Notes: generated from the letters alone by a model not told the origin. A DNA stretch of 64,000 nucleotides from Rhynochetos jubatus (GCA_027574665.1 CM050656.1:16939501-17003500), one strand, 5' to 3'; shown: positions 52,901 to 61,941, counted from the stretch's first letter. Made by a program: numbers and translations.

Positions 52901-55900
52901 CTCCACACTAGTACATCTACCACACAGTGTGGAGCAAGCCTGGGGAGCTTGTGATGAGAAGAACTCACAAAATTAATGGAAACACATTTAATTCAGTTAA
53001 CTTTGAATCAGGGTCTCATTCAATAGGAGCAGCATTCGTCATCTGAAATGCTTTGTTTCAGCCATGGCTAAGGCTTATTTTACATAACAGCAAACCCCAT
53101 GATTCCTGTTCTTGGAACTGGAAAGGTTTAAGAAGCAGCGACAGGAGTGAGGTTACATATAGACTGTGGGACATGAGTATTCTATGGCATGCCCTGTCAT
53201 CCTGCTCTTCTGACTGACAGATGAGGAACCTGACCGGAACATGAGATGACTCCCTCCAGTTCCAGGGCCCAGGTTTCTGTCTGAAAGGTCCACAGGTGTC
53301 CTTCTGACGCTGAAACACCAGCGCAAACATCGGGGTGCACAGGCTGGGAAGGACACTGCCTGCATCTCCAGCTACCACAAAAGGTATTTATACATGCTAC
53401 AGCTGTGACTGGCCTCTTCCCGTGGAGATACATGATTCTGCTAAACCAGAAATACATGAACTCTTAAATAAGCATGTTTTGTACGAACCAAGGGACCTCG
53501 AGTTCCTCGTGCACCTTTGGGACCAGTTTCTCCAGGTTGTCCAGAGTCACCAGCAGGTCCAATTTCTCCAGGAGGGCCAAGATGCCCCTTTTCCCCCTGT
53601 TATTGTATTTAAAATAATAACAAACGGATATTAAGCTTCAAAATGCAGTTTATGCTTAGGCAAACATTATTTAATAGGAGTATTACATTTACATGAAATT
53701 TACTGTAGTTCTTAGAATGTCTGAACCCACGACTGCAGTGAAAAAAAAATCTGCTAAAGCCGCTTTTTTTTTTTGTTTGCTTTGCTTTGTTTCGCCAAAG
53801 CTTAACATTTTTTGACAGCAGCAGAAACTGCTCTGAGTTACAAAATCATATCCTGATATAAATTTAAATTTCCTAGGGTCCCAAATGTTATTGACTGCAG
53901 AATGATGACATTTTTTTAATGGCTAGCAAGAAAAAAAAAATGACTTGAAGTGTGACACAAAACAGGGATAGATTTAGTTCAATTGAATTATTTTGTAATA
54001 TAAATTCAAGTTTCAGATGACAGAAAGGGAATGGGGAAGAAGAAAAATACTACCTTCTTTCCTATACGGCCCCTCTGACCCGGACTTCCTGGTGTTCCTT
54101 CGGGACCCTGTACATTTATTAGGAGAGAAAAAGAAATGATTGAGAAGGGCCCTGGAAACATGTTTAAACTATGCTGCAAACTGGATAACTGAGTAGGCAC
54201 TTGTAAGGCAGAGAGGTGGGAGGAAAAATCTCATTAACTTGGGCTGTAAGCAAGTTAGTAGGACTCTTTCAAGTAACAGCAGAAATAAGTGGGCAAGCAT
54301 CAGGGATTATGCATCAAACTAGTGAAAATGCACTGAAAATAGGGTCAAAAAGCTCAATAAATCTTGTCCACATGGAAAACATTTCTTGTTTTGTAAGCTT
54401 TTGTTTAAGGAGAATGTAGTATTACTCTCATCCCCAATAAAACTCTCAGACAATTGATTATAAGAAACTGATTTCCATGTTTAGACCCAGATGTTGTGAT
54501 CTTGTTTGCATCCTCAGAAGGAGGTCAGACCAAAACCATGATGTGAGCACTCCCAGACGCCAGGGAGGATGAGTGGGGAGGGAGGCAGCTCTGCCAAAAC
54601 AGAAATGTGAAAAATCCCCTGCTAACCACATCCTGCCAAACACTGAACTGCCAGACCCGCCTGTTTCACTGAGGCACAGCAGCACTGCTGCTGCTGTTTA
54701 CTGTATACAAGTACAGATACATACAATGTAGATATGCTAGAGCTGAGCTGTTTATGATAATTTCAATATATGAAACTTTTGAGCTTGTCCAGAATTGCCA
54801 ACCCAAACCAGAAAGCCAGGGATGATACCATTTATCAGAAACAAAAATTGTCCTGTAGCACACTAGGTGTGCTGACAGCTAAAAGAGCATTCGTTTCCTC
54901 CACCAGGAGAGTAGTTCCCTGTGAAGAACTACTCAAGAGAACCGACTGTAACACTGATGCTGAGAGGACAGAGGCGACAGTGCTCACAGCCGCTGACAGC
55001 TGGCCCTCCAACTGATGTTTACTCAGACTTCATCATCACGTAAGAGCTACAGAGAAGGCAGCCAGAGGACTGGGAATAAGAACATGATGATTTTTGGTAA
55101 GGGAATCTGATGTTTGACTTAAGGTTACATACTTGCTTTGGAAACAGTGCTCCAAAATATTAGTTCACATTAAGAAGTTGCATAAAACTGCAGCAAAATG
55201 GATTTTATACATGGATTTTAACTGCTAGGAGTAATGCCAGAACAAATATGTGGATTGATCTAACAATGTTGACTATGGATCCCAATGCTCATTTACTATT
55301 TGATCTGTGTATGCTTGCCACCATTTGTCTCCATCTGCAATCTCTGTTTCAGTTGTCTATGGCAACTGGTGCTCTCATAATATGCTTATTTAATGCCTTT
55401 CACAGGGACACCAAAATTGTTAGTTAAAGAATAAATGTCTTTCAAGAACAATGGAATAATGAAATTCTTTCTTTTTTTTCTGTCCTTTTAACAGCATATG
55501 CCTCAGTAAAGGATGATTGACAAGGTAAGAAGAAAAGGTCCACCGAAGACCTAAGATCACACCACAGCACAGAATTATCATCCAAAGTAGTGCTGCCTGG
55601 CATGACAGACCTTTGTTTCTGGGAGTCGGTTCCGGCACAGGATGGACAGAGTCCATAACATTGCCTTTAGAACACCTTGGCAGCCATGTAGAAAGACCGC
55701 TGCTAGGAAAGGCAGGCCATCCTCTGATGACAACCGAGCAGGAATAATTTGGATTACCTGGTATCTATCGTGTGATACTGGTTTTAAATCACTTTTGCCC
55801 TGCCTTGTGTTCCTTACCAGAGGAGGTGCTATAATCCACACCAACACTTTAAGAAATCCTGTGCTGTTGGTGTCTATGCCGCAACAATTTTGTAACTAAA

Positions 55901-58900
55901 GAAACATCAATGTTCAGGGTATCGCTTTTTCTAGAAATGTTATTTTTATACCTTCCTTTTGTTGTTAAAGTTTATTAAAAGGAATGACAGCTAAGCATGT
56001 ATGTGGTAAGAACATCAGCACAAAATCTTAAATTTGAGCCAAATCTTGTGTGCTCTAAGGTCTAACACTTCATCATTTACAGGCTGCTCAAAATGGCATT
56101 TCTTTGCACCAAGGAACTCTTAATCTAATCTAAAAACTAGATAGGCCTGGGACAGCAGAGAAAGCCAGGAGCAGGGAAAGTGATATGTAACAACGAAAGA
56201 TCTTAGAGCACAATTTAGAGTAGTATATGCATCTTGCCAATTTCTTTGGGTGTTTTTAAAATTTAAAGAATGATCTAATACTTTGAGATTGCTCACCACA
56301 TGAAGGTAAGGGTTGAGACTAACGTCAGAAGGTTGTCTAGAGATGAGAGATCTGAAGTGAGAGGCTCCAGGTTGTGTGGTATATGTGTCTGGATGACAAG
56401 TAGTGAGGAATCACTGTCTGCTAAGAGGTCCCAGATTTAAGATATGAAAAATGCTTGTCTCCTCTCTCTACCAAACCTAAAAACCTGAACCACATAGAAA
56501 AGAGAGGCAAGCTAATTTAAAGATGGTCATCTCTAATTGCAATAGAAAAATCAGAAAAAAAATTTAAAAAAGGGAAAAATTAAAAAGACAATTACAAAAA
56601 GCAAATGAACAAAAAGCCCACTTCAACCTGAAAATACTTACAGGAATCCCTGTTAAGCCAGGTTCACCAGGGGGTCCAGCAATTCCTGGTAACCCCATCT
56701 CTCCTTTTTCTCCACCTTCTCCAAGAAGTCCCTGGTCTCCAGGGTCTCCCTAAAACAAAACAAAACAAAAAGCGCTTAGTCAAGTTGCTGAGAATATTTG
56801 AGAAAAGTGGATTCTGAAGTTTCAACTGATGGGAATCTTACCAGTCAAATTCAGGTCAGGCTACAAGTTAGGGTAAAGCCCTTCCTATCCATTTCATACA
56901 CTCCAGAGCCAGATTTTGCCTCCTCCATTGCCAGCTACCTGAGGGTGTCCTCTGTGACATCCCCTGTCCTGGCACCTGCACAGTCCCTGGCACAGCACTG
57001 ATCCAATGCAGGGAGTGGGACAGCCTTGAGCTCGCTCTCTCCAGCATGATAGTCACCATGGAAATAAGCTGCACCCAGTTCTCCAGCTTGCGTTTCTCTG
57101 TCAAGCCATTCAATTTTGCAGCCCTTGCAGGGTAGGTACATGCCTAAAAGCACAGGAAAGCCTATAATATGCAAGACTCCTACATTAAAACGGAGTGCAC
57201 TCAATTGGGCTCTCTTGATCTGGTGAAATAGGAGAGAAAAAAAAAAAAAAAGATATTTGGGTCCCTAAGCTAATATGACTGCTTTACATCTACTATAAAA
57301 AACGAATGTACCTTTGGGCCATCTTTTCCTTGAACACCATCTTCTCCAGAAGGTCCTGGTTCACCCTTAATAGAAAGGAGCAGTTGAAAACAAAGTTATT
57401 GCCTGAACTTCTCAATATAGGAGTTGCCTTGGAAAAACTCAGACTAGTTTTACACAAGCTTATTATGTTTTGGATAATTTTTATGTTGCCGTTAGAGTTT
57501 ATTTGCCTTCATTTTTCACTGGCTTGCAGTGACAGTCACAGCCCTGTGAATTTTGAACAAAGGAAAACAGAAAATATGATCAGCATTTGAAAAACGAGGC
57601 AATAGTATGTCCATATAGCACTGGAGACTTGGTCAGTGGCACTGAGATTGTTTGGTTTCAGGGTATACAACATGTAATTACAGTAACCTCAAAAATATAC
57701 CTATTCTGCCCAGAAACTTCCATGTTTATGTGGATAACTACTATATTGGTATGTTTAGTAACTCAGTTTAGGGCCATCATTTAATAGTATCAGCACCATG
57801 GCATTTTAGAATATTTGCTTTTCTCCAGAAGAGACACTGGCAGCTTGCAGCTTTTGATGCAGATAGTAAAAGAGCAAATATGAGCTGCTCTATACTAATA
57901 ACATGCTATTTCAGGCACAGAAGCATGGATAAGTCCAGAGCATCCACTGTGGAACACTACCAGGAATTACTCTTCTCCATGGACAGGCAGAATTGTGTAA
58001 TGCACCTTGCTGGTATTTTAGGCAGGATGAACAACAACAGCAAGGAGCTAACAGAACAAGAGCATTCAACAGTAAGACTTAAGTCTGAAAGGATATATTT
58101 ATGCTCTTTTCAAAGCATACGTAATGAAATCTAACACTTTAGAAGGGTTTTTTCCAGCTTGCAAAGGTAGGCAACTGTTTGGGTCAGATGAGGGGGGGTA
58201 AGAAACACAGGGAGAATACGCAGGTGCACAAGTGCCTGGTAAAATCAAGTCGAATGAGCCATCCACAGTACCAGAAGCAAATTAGCTCCTTTAGATGGTG
58301 TTACAGAGAGATACCCTGCTCTGCTGAGACCATAATGTTCCCATTATCTCACTTAGACTGGGTATCCGTACACAACAGTATTGTGTCCTGTCATGTTAAC
58401 AGCTGGGCTGGGCACCCTTGAATTTTCCTTCACGTTCAAACCACTTGTTCATGTCTCTCAGTGACAGAAAACACTTAGAAATATTTCAACATTATAATCA
58501 ATACTCTTTTTAACTTGCCACAATACTATATTTTATTTTTTTTAAGAAGGTATCAGAAAATAGGTTCTTACTGAATTCTTCTGATAAATCAAGGTTTCTC
58601 AACCTGCATTTCTGACACATTTGTAACATACTTTCCCTTTAGGAAGAAGATCTGCACCTATCGCTTACCCTTAAACCTTGGTTGCCTGGTTCTCCAGCCT
58701 TCCCAGCAGGTCCAATGTCTCCCTGGAATATCACAAGAAAAATAAATAGTTGGATTTTAAGGGACAATATTTGCAATAATGATGGCGTTTACAGATAATG
58801 CAGTCATAATAACAACAGTATTTTTTAATGGCTCATTTCCTGTATCACTACCTACTTGGCTAATGAATCAGATCATTCTGATTTACAGAAATTTGAAAAT

Positions 58901-60037
58901 TTAAACAGCACAAGAGAGAATAATTCCAACATTTACCTTTGCACCTGGTTCTCCCTGCAGGCCAGGTTCTCCTTCAGGGCCAGGAGGTCCCTGCACAGTA
59001 CAAAAGCTACTATTACACGTGGTTACAAATAATAATTTTGCAGCCACGAAATAATACAGTCAAAATTGAAGCAGAAAAATGGCATGAGACACTGGGAAAG
59101 ATGCATGTCTGAAAAATCAAATTAAGACAACAATTCTTTGTTCTTACTAGAGCCCAACAGAAGAAAAGAAAGGAGGGTATAGGAGGAGTTGAGGAACGGC
59201 ACCATGGATCAGGAATGTATTGAATACTCAGCAGTACCACTAAGCCTGTGCCTTTCATCATAAATTACTAGCAGGCTGAGCAATCATCTATCTTTTGTAA
59301 ATGTGACTGACAACTTCATCACTGTTTAGGCTTGGAGCCAAGTAGAAACAGCCGTTGGAGAACAAAGCTCTTTTTGGCCCTTCAGCCCTTAAAGAGTTAA
59401 TGGTATCAGATTGCTTCTTGTAAAGTTTACATTTAAAGCCTTTTTTTAATAGTCAGAAGACTGGATTTTGGGAGGCTGAGGAAGTACGTTCCTTTGAATA
59501 AACTAAACCCCTTCTTTTCTAAGTGAGCTCATCCCTCAGCTACTTCATTGCAAATGTGGCTAATACATTCTGTCATATTTGTTTCAAAGAGATACTAAAA
59601 ATAAAGCAACAAATAGAATAAAAATTTAGCAAGAAGACTGTCTGCAGCTGCGTTTCTTCATCTACCATTTGCAAGGACATATGATTAATGCTGTTCCGCT
59701 GCCTGTAAAGAGGATGGTGCTTCTAACAAAAAAAACCCCAAAAACATTCACATTCTAGGTGCAGATGTCATGAATGTATGTCCAAAGACAGTGCTCACAA
59801 CAGAAAAAGCTACTTTTTTAGACACTTCTTTTTTTCGGTAACAGCTTTAAGTAAGAGTCTTCCAGCAGCTCATGGTATTTAAGTCAGCTGCAGGTAATAA
59901 AACCCCAGTTTCTAAACACATTGTCTAGGTTTATTCAGTTGTTCGAGTGTTTGTAATTACTATATGAAAGATTAAAAGCTCACCTCAAAACCCATTTCTC
60001 CAATGGGGCCAGGCTCCCCTGGTTGTCCTCTTGGACC
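19848..60037 (-). CDS. COL24A1: COL24A1, fibrillar collagen alpha-1(XXIV), 3' half (28 exons)
   Basis: Secreted fibrillar collagen chain of the XXIV/XXVII branch. Twenty-eight minus-strand exons join into 2,169 coding bases (722 residues plus stop). Twenty-three helix exons begin on a Gly codon in phase 0 with lengths 54 (13), 108 (5), 63, 57, 36, 36 and 27, which is fibrillar-collagen architecture, and give about 487 helix residues. Five further exons give a short linker and the C-propeptide. The propeptide has eight cysteines, the calcium-site motif [18 protein letters not shown], an NFT glycosylation sequon just inside it, and ends VCFL. Blocks such as [43 protein letters not shown] and FKGWNGQIF match type XXIV better than XXVII as I remember the two. 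The N-propeptide and first half of the helix are outside the window. The helix has one interruption (exon 50249-50193). Confidence 0.92.
20060..21180. repeat. Possible old retroelement (LTR-like) block, unassigned
   Basis: The block is compositionally unlike the surrounding intron. It has a GC-rich patch at about 20440-20520, a TG/CA run near 20650-20670, and what looks like a U5-type ending (CTTTTCACA near 21160). I could not find matching terminal repeats or a target-site duplication, so the boundaries and identity are guesses. Confidence 0.3.
21600..21876 (+). repeat. CR1 LINE 3' fragment
   Basis: This is a CR1 tail in plus orientation, antisense to COL24A1. It shows ATTTAGATTAGATATCAGG, GAAATTCTTCCC, GGCCAGGCTGGATGAGGC and CCATGGCAGGG blocks, and the ATTCTGTGATTCTATAA 3' end. 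Confidence 0.94.
23084..23299 (-). CDS. COL24A1: COL24A1 exon, C-propeptide core
   Basis: The exon is 216 bases in phase 0, with an ACTTAG acceptor after a TTTCTCTTGG tract and a GTAAGT donor. It begins [20 protein letters not shown], contains HCLNTPVW and [18 protein letters not shown], and ends DECM. It holds cysteines six and seven. Confidence 0.95.
24114..24822 (+). mobile_element. Solo LTR of an endogenous retrovirus (709 bp)
   Basis: It starts TGTGCTGGTTTCAGTCAGG and ends AAACCATGACCA, as TG...CA LTRs do. The flanking five bases are GCTAC on the left (24109-24113) and GCTTA on the right (24823-24827), a decayed target duplication. It has a long TAT/ATT-rich segment and no internal retroviral genes. 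It lies in the intron between exons 25225 and 23299, antisense to COL24A1. Confidence 0.85.
25116..25225 (-). CDS. COL24A1: COL24A1 exon, C-propeptide calcium-site region
   Basis: The exon is 110 bases, with a CTAATAG acceptor and an AAG|GTATGC donor. With the split Gly codon it reads [20 protein letters not shown], then [17 protein letters not shown]. In the family the D-P-N-x-G-C-x-x-D segment binds calcium and sits at the trimer interface. It holds cysteines three, four and five and the sequon NFT. Confidence 0.95.
26577..26745 (-). CDS. COL24A1: COL24A1 exon, start of C-propeptide
   Basis: The exon is 169 bases, with a GTAAGT donor. The acceptor CTGGCAG at 26747-26746 is chosen because the protein then reads [17 protein letters not shown], which continues the previous exon (ALQME) as in the type XXIV chain. 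It includes [20 protein letters not shown], with cysteines one and two. The acceptor tract is weak. Confidence 0.88.
27498..27563 (-). CDS. COL24A1: COL24A1 exon, telopeptide/linker
   Basis: The exon is 66 bases (22 codons), with a T-run plus CAG acceptor and a GAG|GTAATA donor. It reads [20 protein letters not shown] then ME. This is a non-collagenous, probably helical linker right after the triple helix. Confidence 0.93.
28126..28587 (+). mobile_element. 5'-truncated solo LTR of the same class
   Basis: Homology to the LTR at 32142 begins around CCAAGGCCTTTTCAGC and continues through GCACAAG-AGCTGGGAGG, GACAGCTGACC, ATATGATGTCATGCTCAGCAT and the terminal GGTTAAACCATGACA at 28587. The first roughly 150 bases are missing. 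It is antisense to COL24A1, in the intron between exons 28853 and 27563. Confidence 0.8.
28853..28879 (-). CDS. COL24A1: COL24A1 exon, C-terminal end of triple helix
   Basis: The exon is 27 bases, reading GQPGPPGPR, with a TTTTCCAG acceptor and a GTAAGT donor. It ends the Gly-X-Y run immediately before the linker exon. Confidence 0.9.
28975..29010 (-). CDS. COL24A1: COL24A1 helix exon (36 bp)
   Basis: The exon reads [12 protein letters not shown], with a TTCTTGTAG acceptor and a GTAAGT donor. It is only 95 bases upstream of the next exon, an unusually short intron for this gene. Confidence 0.93.
32142..32699 (+). mobile_element. Complete solo LTR with perfect 5-bp target duplication
   Basis: The 558-bp element starts TGTCCTGGTTTTGGCTGGG and ends GATGAAACCATGACA. 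It is flanked on both sides by ATCAC (32137-32141 and 32700-32704). It has a GTATATAAAAC TATA-like box and an ATTAAA poly(A) signal at the expected places for U3 and R. No internal viral genes remain. It lies antisense to COL24A1. Confidence 0.93.
33205..33383 (+). repeat. Old CR1 3' fragment
   Basis: A diverged CR1 tail in plus orientation, with GGAGCACATTGCCCAGAGAG, GGTGGTTGGGCTAGA and a final CCTATGATTCTAT. Confidence 0.85.
35133..35168 (-). CDS. COL24A1: COL24A1 helix exon (36 bp)
   Basis: The exon reads [12 protein letters not shown], with a TCTTACAG acceptor and a GTAAGA donor. It is charged, unlike the Pro-rich exons that follow it. Confidence 0.93.
36724..36777 (-). CDS. COL24A1: COL24A1 helix exon (54 bp)
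   Basis: The exon reads [18 protein letters not shown], six perfect triplets, with a TTTGCAG acceptor and a GTAAGT donor. Confidence 0.94.
37988..38050 (-). CDS. COL24A1: COL24A1 helix exon (63 bp)
   Basis: This exon has seven perfect triplets, beginning [16 protein letters not shown] and ending GQV, with an ACTTTCAG acceptor and a GTAAGT donor. The 63-base length departs from the 54/108 rule but keeps the frame and triplet register. Confidence 0.93.
38344..38397 (-). CDS. COL24A1: COL24A1 helix exon (54 bp)
   Basis: The exon reads [18 protein letters not shown], with an ATTACAG acceptor and a GTATGT donor. It is rich in hydrophobic residues for a helix exon. Confidence 0.94.
38485..38592 (-). 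CDS. COL24A1: COL24A1 helix exon (108 bp)
   Basis: Twelve perfect triplets from [10 protein letters not shown] to GLKGQT, including the basic stretch GKRGKRG. The acceptor is TTGACAG and the donor GTACGT. The intron to the next exon is only 87 bases. Confidence 0.95.
40119..40226 (-). CDS. COL24A1: COL24A1 helix exon (108 bp)
   Basis: Twelve perfect triplets from [10 protein letters not shown] to GAPGLK, with an ATTTAAG acceptor and an AAG|GTACAC donor. Confidence 0.94.
41306..42008 (+). mobile_element. CR1 LINE reverse-transcriptase fragment, truncated at both ends
   Basis: A plus-strand reading frame from about 41,306 to 41,909 encodes CR1 ORF2 reverse transcriptase: [40 protein letters not shown] (the catalytic palm A motif) and [11 protein letters not shown] stop and frameshift at CTGTTTTAAC (about 41,900-41,910) break it; the coding homology then continues in another frame to about 42,008, where the element stops abruptly before the 3' UTR. 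It is antisense to COL24A1 and inactive. Confidence 0.94.
43274..43381 (-). CDS. COL24A1: COL24A1 helix exon (108 bp)
   Basis: Twelve perfect triplets from [10 protein letters not shown] to GKPGPK, with a GTTTCAAG acceptor and a GTAAGT donor. The intron downstream carries a CR1 insertion. Confidence 0.94.
45040..45093 (-). CDS. COL24A1: COL24A1 helix exon (54 bp)
   Basis: The exon reads [18 protein letters not shown], with an ACTTTTAG acceptor and a GTAAGT donor. Confidence 0.94.
47221..47274 (-). CDS. COL24A1: COL24A1 helix exon (54 bp)
   Basis: The exon reads [18 protein letters not shown], with a TTCCAAAG acceptor and a GTAAGT donor. It is strongly charged, with five Glu. Confidence 0.94.
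47382..47435 (-). CDS. COL24A1: COL24A1 helix exon (54 bp)
   Basis: The exon reads [18 protein letters not shown], with a CTTCGCAG acceptor and a GTAAGT donor. The next intron is 107 bases. Confidence 0.94.
47884..48285 (-). repeat. CR1 LINE 3' fragment
   Basis: Reverse-complement CR1 tail. The minus strand encodes the end of ORF2 ([20 protein letters not shown]) and then the 3' UTR. The 3' terminal repeat near 47,884 is degraded. It is in sense orientation to COL24A1. Confidence 0.9.
48442..48495 (-). CDS. COL24A1: COL24A1 helix exon (54 bp)
   Basis: The exon reads [18 protein letters not shown], with a TTCTCTCCAG acceptor and a GTAATA donor. The GERGDRG run is highly charged. Confidence 0.94.
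50193..50249 (-). CDS. COL24A1: COL24A1 helix exon with Gly-X-Y interruption (57 bp)
   Basis: The exon reads [19 protein letters not shown], 19 codons. The spacing between the second and third repeat Gly (GED NTVL G) is one residue too long, so the triplet register slips once while the reading frame is kept. The acceptor is GTTTCAG and the donor GTAGGT. Type XXIV and XXVII helices are known to contain short imperfections, so this is probably real and not an assembly error. Confidence 0.9.
50397..50449. repeat. Short two-copy tandem repeat
   Basis: GGTAACTCCATTTTAA occurs twice about 28 bases apart (near 50404 and 50431), each preceded by TGGAAA. It is a small local duplication in a COL24A1 intron. 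Confidence 0.85.
51537..51590 (-). CDS. COL24A1: COL24A1 helix exon (54 bp), weak donor
   Basis: The exon reads [18 protein letters not shown], with a TTCTTTAG acceptor. The donor AAG|GTCTGA keeps the GT but is poor after it. Confidence 0.92.
52363..52416 (-). CDS. COL24A1: COL24A1 helix exon (54 bp)
   Basis: The exon reads [18 protein letters not shown], with an ATTTAACAG acceptor and a GTGAGT donor. Two triplets have Gly at an X or Y position. Confidence 0.94.
52878..52912. repeat. Perfect 14-bp inverted repeat with 7-base loop
   Basis: ACTAGTGTGGAGGT (52878-52891) is followed after seven bases by its exact reverse complement (52899-52912). In DNA it could form a cruciform, and in the COL24A1 pre-mRNA a hairpin. 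It lies mid-intron. Confidence 0.95.
53489..53596 (-). CDS. COL24A1: COL24A1 helix exon (108 bp)
   Basis: Twelve perfect triplets from [10 protein letters not shown] to GTRGPL, with an AATAACAG acceptor and a TTG|GTTCGT donor, which is less common than GTAAGT. Confidence 0.94.
54054..54107 (-). CDS. COL24A1: COL24A1 helix exon (54 bp)
   Basis: The exon reads [18 protein letters not shown], with a TGTACAG acceptor and an AAG|GTAGTA donor. Confidence 0.94.
56642..56749 (-). CDS. COL24A1: COL24A1 helix exon (108 bp)
   Basis: Twelve perfect triplets from [10 protein letters not shown] to GLTGIP, with a GTTTTAG acceptor and a GTAAGT donor. Confidence 0.95.
57312..57365 (-). CDS. COL24A1: COL24A1 helix exon (54 bp)
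   Basis: The exon reads [18 protein letters not shown], with a CTATTAAG acceptor and an AAG|GTACAT donor. Confidence 0.94.
58669..58722 (-). CDS. COL24A1: COL24A1 helix exon (54 bp)
   Basis: The exon reads [18 protein letters not shown], with an ATATTCCAG acceptor and an AGG|GTAAGC donor. Confidence 0.94.
58937..58990 (-). CDS. COL24A1: COL24A1 helix exon (54 bp)
   Basis: The exon reads [18 protein letters not shown], with a CTGTGCAG acceptor and an AAG|GTAAAT donor. Confidence 0.94.
59984..60037 (-). CDS. COL24A1: COL24A1 helix exon (54 bp), most 5' exon in window
   Basis: The exon reads [18 protein letters not shown], with an AATGCCAG acceptor and a GAG|GTGAGC donor. The phase-0 acceptor shows that more exons lie to the right, beyond the window. 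Confidence 0.94.
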
Positions 60038-61373
60038 CTGGCATTAAACAAAATTTTGGATGCATCATTCAATTAACATTAAGTTACATTGTATAGTCTT
60101 GATTTTGTCATAATTGGCATGGAGAAGTGCATTTCATTGTCTTTCCTCCTGAATCCAACAGTGTATACAAGTACCATGCCGGCATACGGTACTGAAGACC
60201 TCACTGCCAATTTTGACACACTGAAATAACAGATTTCAAATAATAGCACAGATGTCGCTTCCTTCAGACCAAAAGTAAATTATTATCTAAACTAAGCTCT
60301 CCTCTTGATTAACTGAGACTTTGTTTAATTAAGGTTTGTTAGACTGTCTGGTTTGCTTTGTGGAAAAGCCTACAGTCTGGTGTGGAACTTACTGAAAACA
60401 ACTACTGTGTGCTTCACTACGGATTTAGCAATGTTTATACAGGACAATCACTGAGGTGTAATGGACTAAAGGTGGGAACCCTTCTGGTAGTGTTAATAAC
60501 CATACTACGAGCATCTTCTTATAAGCCCTACTGTCAGTAATAAATTTATTGCAGTAACAGGTAGGGATCATTTCCTAAAGTGGCATGCTCCACTTCTCTG
60601 CACATGTTAGACTGTCCACCTCTGCTCACAGAGTGGGATGTGTGTGCTGGGGGGTGGAGGTTGCCTGTAAGATCTTACAGTTGATTCCATAACCACTCTG
60701 AATGTATGTCAAGACAAATCAACCCCCTAGATGCATCCAGTCTTTGAACTTGCTGAAAATTCATACCCATTCACCACTTTGGGACTAATCTGTGTTTAAG
60801 TACATTCTAAATTCAAAACATTTTGTTGATCTATTATTCTCATGTAAAAGAAAGAGGCTGCTCCCCATATTTATGATAGAAGCCTTTCAACCAAATATTT
60901 ACTCTTTTTTGTTTCTCTTCCTTTTACTGACCCTGCATATGGTTTTGCTCCTCCTGATGATAATGCAAAGTATATTCTGCCCTTGTAGCAAAAAAGTAAG
61001 CTGCATATTACTGAGCGGATTTCAGCAGATCCATATATTCTACCCTATAGCTTCATTCAAGTAAGAACAACTGAAACTGCAGTTAATTTCTTGTTGAGAA
61101 TTCACTAGGTCCTAAACTAAGTCCATTGGTTTTTGTTTGCAGCAACGCCATGGCATTCCACTAGGCAAGCGTCACAAAGCTTAAACTGCAATAATGAGTC
61201 AAATACTTCTTCATAATATTATCATGGAACTATGTCTGCTGGATTGCTAATGTATCCTTCCTCCAAGACTTTCAGGGAATTTCAGAACCCAAAATTTTAC
61301 AGCAATATAGGGACTCCTTTTAACTGTTACAGCTAATTTGCAAAGAAGGATTTTACTGAAATGTCTGACACAT

Positions 61374-61941
61374 TGTGCTGGTTTCAGGCAGGAATGAGCT
61401 CCTTTGCTTCATAGTGCTGTTGGCTGGCCCAGTGTGGACAACGGAGTGTTTCGTTCCATGGTACATCAGGCTCAGTGCAGATGCGCAGTTCTTAGGTGGG
61501 AAGTGGCCTGGGGGGCATCTTTGGAGCTTGCTTGATAGCTGGGTGGTTAGCTCTTTTGTTAGCTCTTGGTGCCGCTTGTTAGCGGTGGGGCAGGTCTATT
61601 TTGTTAGTGGGCTGAGGGGTCAGCTGGTTTTCTCCCCGCTCTGGGGCTCTCTGGCTCTTGGATTCTTGCTGCTTTGGGACCTGGCTGTGCGTTGCTCGGC
61701 GGGTGGCAAGCTATTGTATCGTATGTTCTATTTTCTATTATTTTAATTACTTAGTAGTAGTAGTATTGTTAGTATTAGTATCACTATAATTTTCATTTAT
61801 ACTATTGAACAGTTCTTATCTCAACTTTAAGAGCTTTCCTTGTCTTTTCCTCCGACCCTCTTCCTGAACTGGGGGAAGGGGAGGGGAGGTGAGCGAGTGA
61901 CTGTGAGCAACTTAATTGCCAAATAAGGTTAAATAATGACA
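61374..61941 (+). mobile_element. Complete solo LTR with perfect 5-bp target duplication
   Basis: The 568-bp element starts TGTGCTGGTTTCAGGCAGG and ends TTAAATAATGACA. CACAT flanks it on both sides (61369-61373 and 61942-61946). It shares its start, the TAGTATTAGTATCACTATAA segment and the GTCTTTTCCTC segment with the LTR at 24114, so they are one family. The open frame inside is chance, as LTRs are non-coding. It is antisense to COL24A1. Confidence 0.93.

Larger units (their letters stand above)
43382..54053. other. COL24A1: COL24A1 intron DNA between helix exons 43381 and 54054
   Basis: Besides the exons listed, this holds the CR1 at about 47884-48285, a small two-copy repeat at about 50397-50449, a short palindrome/direct-repeat patch at about 48358-48410 and the hairpin at 52878-52912. 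I see no other gene. Confidence 0.6.
54108..59983. other. COL24A1: COL24A1 intron DNA between helix exons 54107 and 59984
   Basis: Outside the listed exons (56749, 57365, 58722 and 58990) I see only unique AT-rich intron sequence, an A-run at about 57238-57252, and no recognisable repeat family or gene. Confidence 0.6.

Noticed and set aside
19848-60037. COL27A1 as the alternative identity of the collagen gene
   Set aside because: The C-propeptide blocks ([31 protein letters not shown]) and the ZNHIT6 neighbour fit COL24A1 better, though the two are close relatives and I compared from memory.
61375-61746. 123-codon plus-strand open frame in the LTR at 61374
   Set aside because: It lies within a non-coding LTR and is not shared in frame by the related LTR at 24114.
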